A stretch of DNA of 64,000 nt from Streptosporangium album (GTDB lineage Bacteria; Actinomycetota; Actinomycetes; Streptosporangiales; Streptosporangiaceae), in NCBI RefSeq assembly GCF_014203795.1, contig NZ_JACHJU010000001.1, forward strand, positions 2,790,001 to 2,854,000, read 5' to 3'. The position numbers and the translations under genes are program-made. Under the pieces are notes generated by a model that worked only from the letters and a program-made list of their open reading frames with translations, was not told the origin of the DNA and searched no databases. Positions 8,475 to 16,969 of the stretch are shown one piece after another. The number at the start of each line of letters is the position of its first letter. Within the stretch, counting starts at the first letter, position 1.

Positions 8475-9011
8475 TCAGCCCTGGACGCGGTCGATGGTGA
8501 CCGACTGCAGGACGACCGGGTCCTTGGGCCGGTCCCGGGCGTCGGTGTCGGTCTTGGCGATGGCGTCGACGACGTCCTGGCCCTCGATGACCTCACCGAA
8601 GATGGAGTGCTTGCCGTTCAGGTGCGGCGTGGGCACCACCGTGATGAAGAACTGCGAGCCGTTGGTGCCGCGGCCGCCCTGGATGCCGGCGTTGGCCATG
8701 GCGAGCAGGTAGGGACGGTTGAAGTAGAGGTCCGGGTGGATCTCGTCGTCGAACTTGTAACCCGGACCGCCGATGCCCTGGCCGAGCGGGTCGCCGCCCT
8801 GGAGCATGAAGCCGTCGATGACCCGGTGGAAGATCGTCCCGTCATAGAGCTTGTCGTTGGTCTTCTCGCCGGTCTGCGGGTTCACCCACTCCCGGGTGCC
8901 CTCGGCCAGCTCGACGAAGTTGCGCACGGTCTTGGGCGCGTGGTCCGGGAAGAGCTGGATCTTCACGGTGCCGCGGTTAGTGGTCAGGTTCGCGATCAAC
9001 TTCTCAGCCAC
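8475..9011 (-). CDS. ppiA: Peptidyl-prolyl cis-trans isomerase, cyclophilin type
   Basis: A 178-residue single-domain cyclophilin. Family motifs include the FHRVIDGFMLQGGDP segment with the catalytic Arg and Phe, and TNGSQFFITVVPTPHLNGKHSIFGEV. No signal peptide is seen, so it is expected in the cytoplasm as a folding helper. It lies in the same oriC-near neighbourhood as in mycobacteria and streptomycetes, convergent with no gene and divergent from the DUF5324-like gene. Confidence 0.95.
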   Translation of the reverse strand: MAEKLIANLTTNRGTVKIQLFPDHAPKTVRNFVELAEGTREWVNPQTGEKTNDKLYDGTIFHRVIDGFMLQGGDPLGQGIGGPGYKFDDEIHPDLYFNRPYLLAMANAGIQGGRGTNGSQFFITVVPTPHLNGKHSIFGEVIEGQDVVDAIAKTDTDARDRPKDPVVLQSVTIDRVQG

Positions 9012-9188
9012 GATCGGATTGCCCCCTTCTGGTCTTGGCTAAAGCCTGTGCAACATGCTGTTCTTGTGGTGTTTTCGTGATTACGGCCGTAGCCGGTCCA
9101 TCTAGCATCCTCCCACGACCGGTCATGATTGAGCCGCCTTCGAGCGGGCAGGGGTGGCAACGGGGCCCCGACGACTGGGGAGGTTGAC

Positions 9189-9761
9189 GTGCCTCTTGCA
9201 CAATTTGGAAAGCGCCACATCGAGATAGTGGTACCGGAAACGCGGCTGGGCCAGGTGAAGGCTCAGGCCGCGCGCGCCGCCGATCGGGTGGGTCCAATGG
9301 CCGCGCACGCCCGTGACGCGGCCACGCAGGCCCGCGGCGTGGCCAACGACAAGGTCTTCGTGGCCAGGGAGTGGGCGGCACCGAGGCTGGACGCCGCCGC
9401 GCACTCCTTCGAGGAACAGCTGGCGCCGAAGATCAGCGCGATGCTGTCACAGGCGGCTGCCAAGATCGATCCCGCACCGGCGGCGAAGTCACGCAGGTGG
9501 CCGATGGTCCTGCTGTTCACCGGTCTCGCGGTCGGAGCCATCGGCTTCGCGATGTACCGCAAGAGCACCGAACAGTGGACCGAGGCGATGAAGGACAGCA
9601 GCGCCGACGCGTCCCGCTGGATGGGAGAGAAGGCGCAGTCCACGACGGACAAGGCCGCCGAGGTGGCGCATGACGTCGCGTCGAAGACCGACTCCACGGC
9701 GGGCGGGCTCGGCGACAAGGCCGACGCCCGGGCGGATCAGGCGTCCAAGAAGTCGTCCTGA
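9189..9761 (+). CDS. DUF5324-like membrane protein
   Basis: A 190-residue protein starting at GTG 9189 with GGGGAGG six bases upstream. Its N-terminal half is a long amphipathic alanine-rich helix region (residues 20-95). One transmembrane helix (about 104-120) follows SRRWPMVLLF, and the C-terminal tail is charged and Ala/Asp/Lys-rich with repeated KA and DK patterns. Composition and position beside ppiA resemble the DUF5324 proteins of streptomycetes. Function unknown. Confidence 0.8.
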   Translation: MPLAQFGKRHIEIVVPETRLGQVKAQAARAADRVGPMAAHARDAATQARGVANDKVFVAREWAAPRLDAAAHSFEEQLAPKISAMLSQAAAKIDPAPAAKSRRWPMVLLFTGLAVGAIGFAMYRKSTEQWTEAMKDSSADASRWMGEKAQSTTDKAAEVAHDVASKTDSTAGGLGDKADARADQASKKSS

Positions 9762-9763
9762 TT

Positions 9764-9811
9764 CACCGGAGTACGGCCCGCACCCCCGGGGGTGCGGGCC
9801 GTACTCCGGTG
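9764..9811 (+). terminator. Perfect palindromic terminator
   Basis: A 24-bp arm (9764-9787) is followed without a loop by its exact complement (9788-9811), three bases after the stop of the upstream gene. No T-tract. Confidence 0.75.
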
Positions 9812-9900
9812 TGGTGACGCGCTCGCCGGGCGCTTGTCAGAGGGTGCTGCTCTGACCGCGCCGCACTCCGGCCCCCGTCCGGTACGGCTCGCGCGTGTGG

Positions 9901-10446
9901 CTACTTGCCGGCGGGCGCGGCTTCCCGGCTGCAGCTGATGACCGCGTCCCCGGGGAGCGGAGTGGCAGGAGTGGCAGGAGTGGCAGGAGTGGCAGGAGTG
10001 GCCCGAGCGGCCAGAGTTCCCAGAGGGGCCACGAGGCGCGTGTCGGACTTGCCGTCCGGAGCGTCCTCGGCCGGCCGGACATCGTCAGACAGCTCACCCT
10101 GAGGTACCCCGCCCTCCTCGGCGGCGCGGGCTCGGAGCGAGAAGACCGTGCCCTCCTTGATGCGCACCGACTTCGACGGGTCCAGCCGGGTGCCCGGGAC
10201 GGCGAGCACCGCGTCGGCCTCCTCGGTGACCTTCGCCCACGCCCCGCCCTTGGCCCGGAGATCCCGCACCTCGGCCTCGGTGAGCATGTGCTTCATGCCG
10301 ACGCCCTTGTCGACGTCGCACGTGATGGCGGTGGTGACCTCTGGCGGTGCGGGGGCGGGGTCGTCGGAGGCGTTCGCCGCACCTGTCAGGGTCGCCATCA
10401 GTGCACCGGCGGTGACCACGGCCGCCGCGAGAAAACGGATGCGCAT
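9901..10446 (-). CDS. Secreted protein of unknown function with Ala-Thr-Pro repeats
   Basis: 181 residues starting at ATG 10446, with GAGGAG upstream. Residues 1-27 form a signal peptide (basic MRIR, hydrophobic core, cleavage likely after ANA). The mature part contains two cysteines and a run of ATP tripeptides near residues 147-160. It is divergent from the OmpR-type regulator at 10571, sharing a 124-base intergenic region that holds paired regulator-like repeats, so it may be the output gene of that two-component system (inference). No family recognised. Confidence 0.8.
   Translation of the reverse strand: MRIRFLAAAVVTAGALMATLTGAANASDDPAPAPPEVTTAITCDVDKGVGMKHMLTEAEVRDLRAKGGAWAKVTEEADAVLAVPGTRLDPSKSVRIKEGTVFSLRARAAEEGGVPQGELSDDVRPAEDAPDGKSDTRLVAPLGTLAARATPATPATPATPATPLPGDAVISCSREAAPAGK
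9961..9996. repeat. Four tandem copies of a 9-bp repeat
   Basis: The unit AGTGGCAGG is repeated four times exactly, in frame with the secreted protein gene, where each unit adds a Thr-Pro-Ala tripeptide. Slippage here would change length without a frameshift. Confidence 0.9.
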
Positions 10447-10499
10447 TCTTGTTCTCCTCAATTGATCGAATCCGGCGGTCACACCGTCTCCCGCGCTAC

Positions 10500-10547
10500 C
10501 TGAACCCAGCCTGAAGGGAGCCGAAACCGCCTTCAGGTTGGCTTTAG
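10500..10547. promoter_or_regulatory. Paired 11-bp-spaced repeats, likely OmpR-type operator
   Basis: CTGAA at 10500 and 10511 are direct repeats 11 bp apart. TTCAG at 10532 and TTTAG at 10543 are the inverted version, again 11 bp apart. One helical turn spacing is typical for OmpR/PhoB dimers. The block lies between the secreted protein gene and the regulator start, suggesting autoregulation and control of both directions. Confidence 0.6.
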
Positions 10548-10570
10548 GTAGGTTGCGGCACGCTGGTGGC

Positions 10571-11239
10571 ATGCGCCTGCTGCTGGTTGAGGACGAGAAG
10601 CGCCTGGCCGACCTGTTGAAGGGCGGACTGGCCGGCGAGGGGTTCGCCGTGGACATCGCCCATGATGGGCGCGACGGACTGTGGATGGCGGGCGAGAACG
10701 CCTACGACGTGATCGTGCTCGACGTCATGCTGCCCCGGATGAACGGCTACACCGTCTGCGCCAGACTCCGCGACGCGGAGAACTGGACGCCGATCCTGAT
10801 GCTCACCGCCAAGGACGGGGTGCACGACGAGGCCGAGGCCCTGGACACCGGCGCGGACGACTTCCTGTCCAAGCCGTTCTCCTACGTGGTGCTGCTGGCC
10901 CGGCTGCGCGCGCTGATCCGCCGGGGCGGGCAGGCCAGGCCGGTCTCCATCACGGTCGGCGACCTGACCATCGACCCGGCCGGGCTCCGCTGCCGCCGCG
11001 GTGAGGTGGAGATCCCCCTCACCCCGAAGGAGTTCGCCGTCTTGCACGGCCTGGCCCGCAGACCGGGCGAGGTGGTCTCCAAGAGCGAGTTGCTCGCCCA
11101 GGCATGGGACTTCTCCTACGACGGCGACCCGAACATCGTCGAGGTCTACATCAGCGCGCTGCGCCGCAAGATCGACTCCCCGTTCGGCCGGTCGTCCCTG
11201 GTGACCGTGCGCGGGGCCGGATACCGGTTGGAGGCCTGA
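10571..11239 (+). CDS. OmpR/PhoB-family response regulator
   Basis: 222 residues. The receiver domain (1-115) shows the acidic pair VEDEK, the phosphoacceptor in LDVMLPRMNG, the Thr of LTAKD and the Lys of SKPF. The winged-helix domain (about 125-220) ends in the usual VRGAGYRLEA. ATG 10571 begins exactly at the receiver domain; longer starts are in the operator region. The histidine kinase follows two bases later, so they form one operon. Signal unknown. Confidence 0.94.
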   Translation: MRLLLVEDEKRLADLLKGGLAGEGFAVDIAHDGRDGLWMAGENAYDVIVLDVMLPRMNGYTVCARLRDAENWTPILMLTAKDGVHDEAEALDTGADDFLSKPFSYVVLLARLRALIRRGGQARPVSITVGDLTIDPAGLRCRRGEVEIPLTPKEFAVLHGLARRPGEVVSKSELLAQAWDFSYDGDPNIVEVYISALRRKIDSPFGRSSLVTVRGAGYRLEA

Positions 11240-11241
11240 AG

Positions 11242-12597
11242 ATGTCACGTCTGTCGGTCCGGATCCGGGCGACTCTCGCGGCCACCGCCATCGTCGCGGT
11301 GGCGCTGGGCATCGCCACGGCGGTGCTCGTCGGTGTGCTCAGAGGCAGCCTGGTGGAGAGCACCTCGGCCGAGGCGGCTCGCCGCGCCGACGTGACCGCC
11401 GGCCTGATCGCCGCCGGCACCACCGCCGTCACCGCCAGCCGGATCGCCGAGCCTCTGGACTCCGACGTCCAGATCATCGAGGGGACCGACCTTCCCGGCG
11501 GAAAGTGGGGGACGGCCATGGTCCAGCCCGCCCAGCCCGTCCAGCCCGTCCACCCGGCCGTCCTCGGGCAGGGCGCCCCCCGGTTGGCCCCCGGCCAGGA
11601 AGCCAGCGTGTTCGCCAAGCGATGGGCGCCCGCCGACTCCTTCGCGGTGGCCACCACGCCTGTCAACACCGCAGCAGGCACGATGCTCGTGCAGGCCAGG
11701 GCCTCCCTGGAGCCCACCAGAGCGGCCTTGCAGAGCCTGCAGGCACTGCTGCTCCCCGGCATCCCGGCCCTGCTCCTGCTGGTCGCGGCCCTGACCTGGC
11801 TGGCGGTCGGCCGGGCGCTCGCACCGGTCTCTGCCATCCGCGCCGAGATGGCCGACATCACCGCCAGCGACCTGCATCGCCGGGTCCCGGTGCCACGGTC
11901 CGGCGACGAGATCGCCCGTCTCGCCGAGACCATGAACCGCACGCTCGACCGCCTGGAGCTCGCGGTCGACCGGCACAAGCGCTTCGTCGCCGACGCCGCC
12001 CACGAGCTGCGCAGCCCGCTGGCCATTCTGCGGACGCGCCTGGAGCTCGCGCCGTCCGTGCCGCTGGCGGCCGATGCCCTGACGGACGTGGAGCGGATCC
12101 AGGCGCTCACCTCCGACCTGCTGCTCCTGGCCCGCCTGGACGCCGGCGAGCCGGCCTGTCACGGAGAGGTGGACCTGGGTCAGGTCGCCGCCGAGGAGGC
12201 GACCCGGTCCCGGCCCAGGCCGGAGGTCCGCGTCGAACTGGATGTGGCCGCCGACGTGGTGGTCCGGGGTTCGGCGGAGGAGCTGCGCCGCATGGTCGCC
12301 AACCTGACGGACAACGCGGTACGGCATGCGGGCTCCATGGTCACCGTCCGGCTGGCCATGGACGGGGCGGGGGCCGTCCTGGACGTGTGCGACGACGGGC
12401 CGGGGATCGCGGCCGAGCAGCGTGAGGTGGTCTTCGACCGGTTCGTCCGGCTGGACGAGGCACGGAACCGGGACTCGGGCGGATCAGGGCTCGGGCTCGC
12501 CATCGCCCGGGACATCGCGGTACGGCACGGCGGCAGCCTCAAGGTCGTGGAGAAAGGCTCGGGAGCACGGTTACGCGCCTGTTTTCCCGCGATATGA
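11242..12597 (+). CDS. Two-component sensor histidine kinase
   Basis: 451 residues. Membrane helices near 10-32 and 172-195 bracket an extracytoplasmic sensor region of about 135 residues that includes a Pro-Ala-Val rich run (PAQPVQPVHP). HAMP follows, then HisKA with the phosphoacceptor in DAAHELRSPLA and an ATPase domain with NLTDNAVRHAG, DDGPGIA and GSGLGLAIAR. Start ATG 11242 is two bases after the regulator stop. Cognate partner of the OmpR-type regulator. Confidence 0.94.
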   Translation: MSRLSVRIRATLAATAIVAVALGIATAVLVGVLRGSLVESTSAEAARRADVTAGLIAAGTTAVTASRIAEPLDSDVQIIEGTDLPGGKWGTAMVQPAQPVQPVHPAVLGQGAPRLAPGQEASVFAKRWAPADSFAVATTPVNTAAGTMLVQARASLEPTRAALQSLQALLLPGIPALLLLVAALTWLAVGRALAPVSAIRAEMADITASDLHRRVPVPRSGDEIARLAETMNRTLDRLELAVDRHKRFVADAAHELRSPLAILRTRLELAPSVPLAADALTDVERIQALTSDLLLLARLDAGEPACHGEVDLGQVAAEEATRSRPRPEVRVELDVAADVVVRGSAEELRRMVANLTDNAVRHAGSMVTVRLAMDGAGAVLDVCDDGPGIAAEQREVVFDRFVRLDEARNRDSGGSGLGLAIARDIAVRHGGSLKVVEKGSGARLRACFPAI

Positions 12598-12626
12598 GGC
12601 ACACGTCATTCACCGAGGCCCCGGGA

Positions 12627-12653
12627 GGCGGGTCACACCCTCCGTGACCCGCC
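12627..12653. terminator. Hairpin between convergent kinase and acetyltransferase genes
   Basis: A 10-bp perfect stem (12627-12636 with 12644-12653) with a 7-base loop lies 30 bases after the kinase stop. No clear T-tract in either direction. Confidence 0.55.
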
Positions 12654-12723
12654 GGAGAACGACCCCTCGAAGCCCCGCAGGGGGAGCTCCCCGCCCCGGA
12701 GAAGGATCAGGATCTCCGGAGCG

Positions 12724-13695
12724 TCACCCGCCTGGGCTGATCGGGAGCGCGTAGGTGGTCGTGCGGTGCTCGACCTCGAATCCGGCGCGGGTGTAGACCC
12801 CCAGGGCGCCGGTCGGGTTGTCGGCGTCCACCCCCAGCCCGGCCTTCCGGTAGCCCTGGGCACGGAACTCGGTGAGGGCGTGGGCGAGCAGCGCGCCGGC
12901 CACGCCCCTGCCCCGCCATTCCCGCAGGGTTCCGATGATCTGGATCCAGGCCTCGCGGACGCCGGTGGCCTCGGTGTCCGCCTCGAAGTAGTGGGTGAGC
13001 AGCACCGCCACGCTCTCACCCGCCCCGTCCTGGACGACGAAGGACCCCTCGGGACGGAACGCCTGCACGCCGGTGATGGAGCTCTTCCAGCTCTCCGGGG
13101 TGTGCGGGACGCTGCCCCAGTGGTCGGCGAAGGAGGCGTTGCGCACCCGCCGGGCGGCATCGTCGAGGTCCGCGCGATAGGTGACGATCTCCAGGCCATC
13201 GGGCAGGTCACCCGCGGGCAGCTCGGTCCCCAGGTCACGGCTCATCCCGTGGAACCAGCGGGCCGGGGTCATACCCGCCCTGGTCACCATGACCTTCGCG
13301 CCCTCGTTGCCGTCGTCCAGGTGGACGTGGAGCTCGAGGGGACTGCCGGGGAAGCGGCGCCCGTGCAGCACCGGGGTGGTGCGGATCGCCCAGTCGAGCA
13401 GGTGCCCGCCGAGACCGCGACGGCGGTGGTCCGGGTGGACCGCCCCCCACAGGGTCATCTGGTGGACCGGGTCGGCGGCGGGCCGGCTGGCGGTGAGGCC
13501 GGCGGCCACCATCCTGTCCCCGTCCCAGGCGGCCAGGGTGCCCTCGGCCACGTCGAGCAGGGGGTTGGCGAGATGCTCGGCGAGGTCGTCCGCGCTGTAG
13601 TTCTCCCCGATACGGTCCGCGGCCTCCACCGCGGCCAGCAGTTCGGCCCACGCGCCCACGTCGTTCTTGGTCAGCGGAACCCAGTCGAACGTCAT
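12724..13695 (-). CDS. Double GNAT-domain N-acetyltransferase
   Basis: About 323 residues with two GNAT folds in tandem, as in MshD-like proteins. The first acetyl-CoA loop is VHPDHRRRGLGGHLL (about residues 85-100); the second is EWRGRGVAGALLAHAL (about 270-285). ATG 13695 starts at the first domain; a second ATG 12 bases upstream is possible. The substrate cannot be read from sequence. Although mycothiol synthase shares this architecture, the similarity seen here is not specific enough to assign it. Confidence 0.85.
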   Translation of the reverse strand: MTFDWVPLTKNDVGAWAELLAAVEAADRIGENYSADDLAEHLANPLLDVAEGTLAAWDGDRMVAAGLTASRPAADPVHQMTLWGAVHPDHRRRGLGGHLLDWAIRTTPVLHGRRFPGSPLELHVHLDDGNEGAKVMVTRAGMTPARWFHGMSRDLGTELPAGDLPDGLEIVTYRADLDDAARRVRNASFADHWGSVPHTPESWKSSITGVQAFRPEGSFVVQDGAGESVAVLLTHYFEADTEATGVREAWIQIIGTLREWRGRGVAGALLAHALTEFRAQGYRKAGLGVDADNPTGALGVYTRAGFEVEHRTTTYALPISPGG

Positions 13696-13783
13696 GATCA
13701 GGAGCATATGAGGTCGCAGAGCCGTACGGCGAGAGATTTTCGCCTCCCGGGCAGACACACGGCCAGGCCCGGCCGGCGGTCGT

Positions 13784-15001
13784 TCAGCGACGGGAGAAGA
13801 CCGGCTCCCACGAGCCAGGCTTCTGGTTGTTCTCGCGGTAGCCGGTGAGCGGCTCGGCCTTCCCTCCGTCCACGTCGACCAGGACCAGCCGGTTGCGGAA
13901 CTCGCTGCCGACGCAGTTGTCAGGCGCCTTGAACTCGCACGCCCAGGCGATCAGACGGTCGTCGTCCGCCCAGGCCGCGAGCTGCTCGATCCAGTAACCG
14001 TCCACCGGCGTGAGCGGCGTCACCTTGCCGGTGCCCACGTCCTTGACCCCGGTGACCGCGCTCCGGTCCGGGCTGTCGGTCGCGACCAACCGTCCACTGG
14101 GCGACATCCCGGCCCGCTGGTAGGTGTCGGCCACCTCCGGCGGCGCCGACCGCGGGTTGCCGTCCAGGTCGTAGAACTTCTTGGTGCCGGGCGGGGTGCT
14201 GTTGTGCTCCCACACCAGCGTGCCGTCCGTGCTCCAGGAGAAGTCCAGCCGGGTGGCGAACCGGTTGTTCTCATCCTGCCGCACCGGGTGGAACCCGATC
14301 TGGCCGCTGTCCAGGTCGACGACGCTGTAACCGGTCCTGGTCGGGGGCATCGCCTTCTGGCTGTTGTTCACCATGGGGTAGGACTCGTCAGGGTTGCCGC
14401 CGTAGTTGGTGAGCAGCAGCTTCCGGCCGTCGGGCGACCACTGCACCGATCCTGCCGGGTGCTTCAGGTCGATCCACCGCACCTCGGCCCCACGGCCGGC
14501 GATCACTCCGACCCGGCGCGCGGGGAGCTGTTCCAGCACCGCGACCGACTCCCCGCCCGGCGCGACGTCGAGCCACGCCCAGGGTGTCTCCTCGTAGGCC
14601 TGACTGCCCTTGTCGTAGAGGCGCCAGGTCAGCTTCCGCACCTCCCGACCGTTGGGGGTCTTCACGTTCTCCCAGGTGAAGTAGGAGTAGACGGCCGTGT
14701 CACCCGCCGCCACCAGGGTCCCGGGCAGCGCGGAGTCCGGGTCTCCCACCGTCTCCCTGGACGGGCTCGGATCGGTCACGACGGCGATGGCCGACCGCTC
14801 GTCTCTCTGCTCCCCCTGGACCAGGGCCGGGACCGTGAACACGGCGGCCACGACGGTCGCGGTCGCCCCCGCGACTACCGCGAACGTCTTGCCCCTGGAA
14901 CGCCTGCGCCTGCCGAGCGCCCTCGACGCCAGGTCGGAGGGGACCCGCGCCTCGTCGGACCAGTCATGAAGGGTCCGCCTGACAAGCTCGTCGATGGTCA
15001 T
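13784..15001 (-). CDS. Membrane-anchored beta-propeller protein coupled to a SigE-family sigma factor
   Basis: 405 residues. A 36-residue cytoplasmic N-terminus (MTIDELVRRTLHDWSDEA) is followed by one membrane helix (about 39-60) and a large extracytoplasmic region with repeated WSPDGRKLLL, FSWSTDGTLVW and AWADDDRLIAW segments, the signature of a WD40/TolB-like propeller. ATG 15001 overlaps the sigma stop (ATGA), so it is probably the sensor or anti-sigma partner. No zinc-binding HxxxCxxC anti-sigma motif is present. Its N-terminus resembles that of the MltG-like protein at 46661. Confidence 0.85.
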   Translation of the reverse strand: MTIDELVRRTLHDWSDEARVPSDLASRALGRRRRSRGKTFAVVAGATATVVAAVFTVPALVQGEQRDERSAIAVVTDPSPSRETVGDPDSALPGTLVAAGDTAVYSYFTWENVKTPNGREVRKLTWRLYDKGSQAYEETPWAWLDVAPGGESVAVLEQLPARRVGVIAGRGAEVRWIDLKHPAGSVQWSPDGRKLLLTNYGGNPDESYPMVNNSQKAMPPTRTGYSVVDLDSGQIGFHPVRQDENNRFATRLDFSWSTDGTLVWEHNSTPPGTKKFYDLDGNPRSAPPEVADTYQRAGMSPSGRLVATDSPDRSAVTGVKDVGTGKVTPLTPVDGYWIEQLAAWADDDRLIAWACEFKAPDNCVGSEFRNRLVLVDVDGGKAEPLTGYRENNQKPGSWEPVFSRR

Positions 15002-15510
15002 GCCGATGCCTCCCCGAAGATCGTGTATGGCTCCCGCAGTTCGGGCGCGAGGTCGCGCAGCCGGGCCAGGGAACGGTGGGCGGTGCTGCGGACGGTGCCC
15101 ACCGAGCAGCCGAGGATCTCCGCGACCTCGGCCTCCGGCAGGTCCTCGTAGTAGCGCAGGACCAGCACGGCCCGTTGCCTGGCCGTCAGCCGGGCCAGCG
15201 CCCGGCGCATGACGATCTGCAGCTCGACCCCGTGCGTGCCGTCGGCGACGGCCCGGTCGGGCGGCTCGGAGACGGTGGTCTCCCTGCGCCGGCGCCACCA
15301 GGAGACCTGCTGGCGGTACATCGCCTGCCGGACGTACGCCTCCGGCGCGTCCACGCCGCGCCACCTGGTGACCGTTCTGGCCAGCGCGGTCTGCAGCAGA
15401 TCTTCCGCCGCGTGCTGGTCGCCCCCCGTCAGCAGGTACGCCAGCCGCATCAGCGCGGGGGACCGCGCCGAGACGAACTCGCGGAACCGTCTCTCCTCTT
15501 CGGCGTCCAC
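14998..15510 (-). CDS. SigE-family ECF RNA polymerase sigma factor
   Basis: About 170 residues with region 2 (LMRLAYLLTGGDQHAAEDLLQ and the WWRRRRE stretch) and region 4 (LPEAEVAEILGCSVGTVRSTAHRSL). GTG 15510 is chosen because GGGGAGG lies five to six bases upstream; an in-frame GTG at 15516 would sit right on it. The gene is first in an operon with the propeller protein and overlaps it by four bases. A second copy of this arrangement occurs at 46152-47611. Confidence 0.93.
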   Translation of the reverse strand: MDAEEERRFREFVSARSPALMRLAYLLTGGDQHAAEDLLQTALARTVTRWRGVDAPEAYVRQAMYRQQVSWWRRRRETTVSEPPDRAVADGTHGVELQIVMRRALARLTARQRAVLVLRYYEDLPEAEVAEILGCSVGTVRSTAHRSLARLRDLAPELREPYTIFGEASA

Positions 15511-15584
15511 GATCACCTCCCCTGTGTGGTTACGTCCTACAGACGCATCCGGGGGACGTCACTATGCTCCGCGCGCCGTACCGG

Positions 15585-16706
15585 TCATCCGGTGCAGTAG
15601 AAGGCGCCCGCGAGGGCGAACATCTCCTCCTGCGAGGGCTTACGGGTGTGGGGGTTGACCGACAGGGCGAGCCTGCGTCCGTCGTCGGAGCGGAACGCGA
15701 AGGTCATGTAGCCGATCAGCTCGCCGCTGTGACCCCACAGGCTCCTGCCACACGGCAACGTGTACTCCTGCAGGCCGAGACCGTACCGGAACCCCACACC
15801 GGTCGCCACCGCGGTCCGCATCGCGTCGAGCGCCCGCGCGCTGGTCAGTTTTCCGGTGAGAAGGGCGTCGAAGAAGCGGTTGAGGTCGCGCGTGGTCGAG
15901 ATCATCTCGCCTGCGGCCCAGTCCAGGGAGGGGTCCATCCGGGTGACGTCCACGACCTGGCCGGTGGGCAGGGTGGCGTAGCCGTGGGCGTGCGGGCCGG
16001 GCAGGCCGGGCCGGGTGCCGGGGACGATCGTCTGGGTGAGGCGCAGCGGGCGCAGGATCCGGCGCCTGATCTCCTCCCCGTACGGCCTGCCGGTCAGCTT
16101 CTCGATGAGCAGCCCGGCGACGATGTAGTTGGTGTTGGAATAGCGCCAGCTCTCACCGGGCCTGAAGTCCGGCTGCTCGCCGAACGCCACCTTGAGCAGG
16201 TGTGCCGGGGTGTAGCTGCGGAAACGGTCGGCTCCCCGCCAGCGGTTGGTCGAATAGCCCGGTTCGCTCATGTAGTCGTGCAGGCCGCTCGTGTGGTTGA
16301 GGAGCTGTCTGACGGTGATGTGGCCCCCGTTGGGGACCACGCCGGGCAGGTGCCGTTCGATCGGGTCGTCAAGACGGAGGCGCCGCTCGTCGGAGAGCTG
16401 GAGGAGCACGGTCGCCACGAACGTCTTGGTGACGCTGCCGATCCGGAAGTAGCCGTCGGCGTCGGCGGCCCGGCGCGACTCCAGGTCCCGCACTCCGGCG
16501 GCGGCCGCCCAGTCCTGTCCCGGCTCCTGCAGCCGCACCGAGGCCGCCGTCGCCGCCCCGGCCGTCACCAGCCCGTCCAGCGACACCTTGACCTTCGCCC
16601 GGGGCGGCTCCGCCCCGGTGCCCGCGTCCGCCGTGGCGGCCGGTCCGGCGATGAGGGATGTCACGGCCAGCAGAACGGCCAATGTCCTGGAAAACGTTTT
16701 GATCAT
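15585..16706 (-). CDS. Secreted serine beta-lactamase-like / D-alanyl-D-alanine carboxypeptidase family protein
   Basis: 373 residues with a signal peptide (MIKTFSRTLAVLLAVTSLIA, cleavage near residue 27). The class C beta-lactamase fold motifs are present: SVTK (catalytic Ser-Lys), YSN and HSG. Members range from DD-carboxypeptidases to esterases, so the substrate is open. Monocistronic, transcribed toward the sigma operon. Confidence 0.9.
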   Translation of the reverse strand: MIKTFSRTLAVLLAVTSLIAGPAATADAGTGAEPPRAKVKVSLDGLVTAGAATAASVRLQEPGQDWAAAAGVRDLESRRAADADGYFRIGSVTKTFVATVLLQLSDERRLRLDDPIERHLPGVVPNGGHITVRQLLNHTSGLHDYMSEPGYSTNRWRGADRFRSYTPAHLLKVAFGEQPDFRPGESWRYSNTNYIVAGLLIEKLTGRPYGEEIRRRILRPLRLTQTIVPGTRPGLPGPHAHGYATLPTGQVVDVTRMDPSLDWAAGEMISTTRDLNRFFDALLTGKLTSARALDAMRTAVATGVGFRYGLGLQEYTLPCGRSLWGHSGELIGYMTFAFRSDDGRRLALSVNPHTRKPSQEEMFALAGAFYCTG

Positions 16707-16969
16707 GCCGGAACGCTATGAAGCGGGGATGTCCTCCGGCCATGGGGCCGACCGCCGGCTTCCCGGGAATAGACCCCCGTGGGGAGGCTGGGGAAAACCG
16801 CACGGTGGTCGCGACGCCGTACGAGCTCCCGCACCCCGCGTGGTCGCCGATACGGGGGAGACGCACTCCCTCGTGGGAGGGAGCGCCGGGATCGCTCTTC
16901 CCGGCGATTACTTCCCGGCCGCGGAAAACCAGGATTGAGGCACAAGCACGCCACCGAGGAGCCTCCCTG

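Noticed and set aside
9961..9996. Short tandem repeats considered as a CRISPR-like array
   Set aside because: 9-bp units without spacers, in frame inside a secreted protein gene. No cas genes or CRISPR array anywhere in the window.
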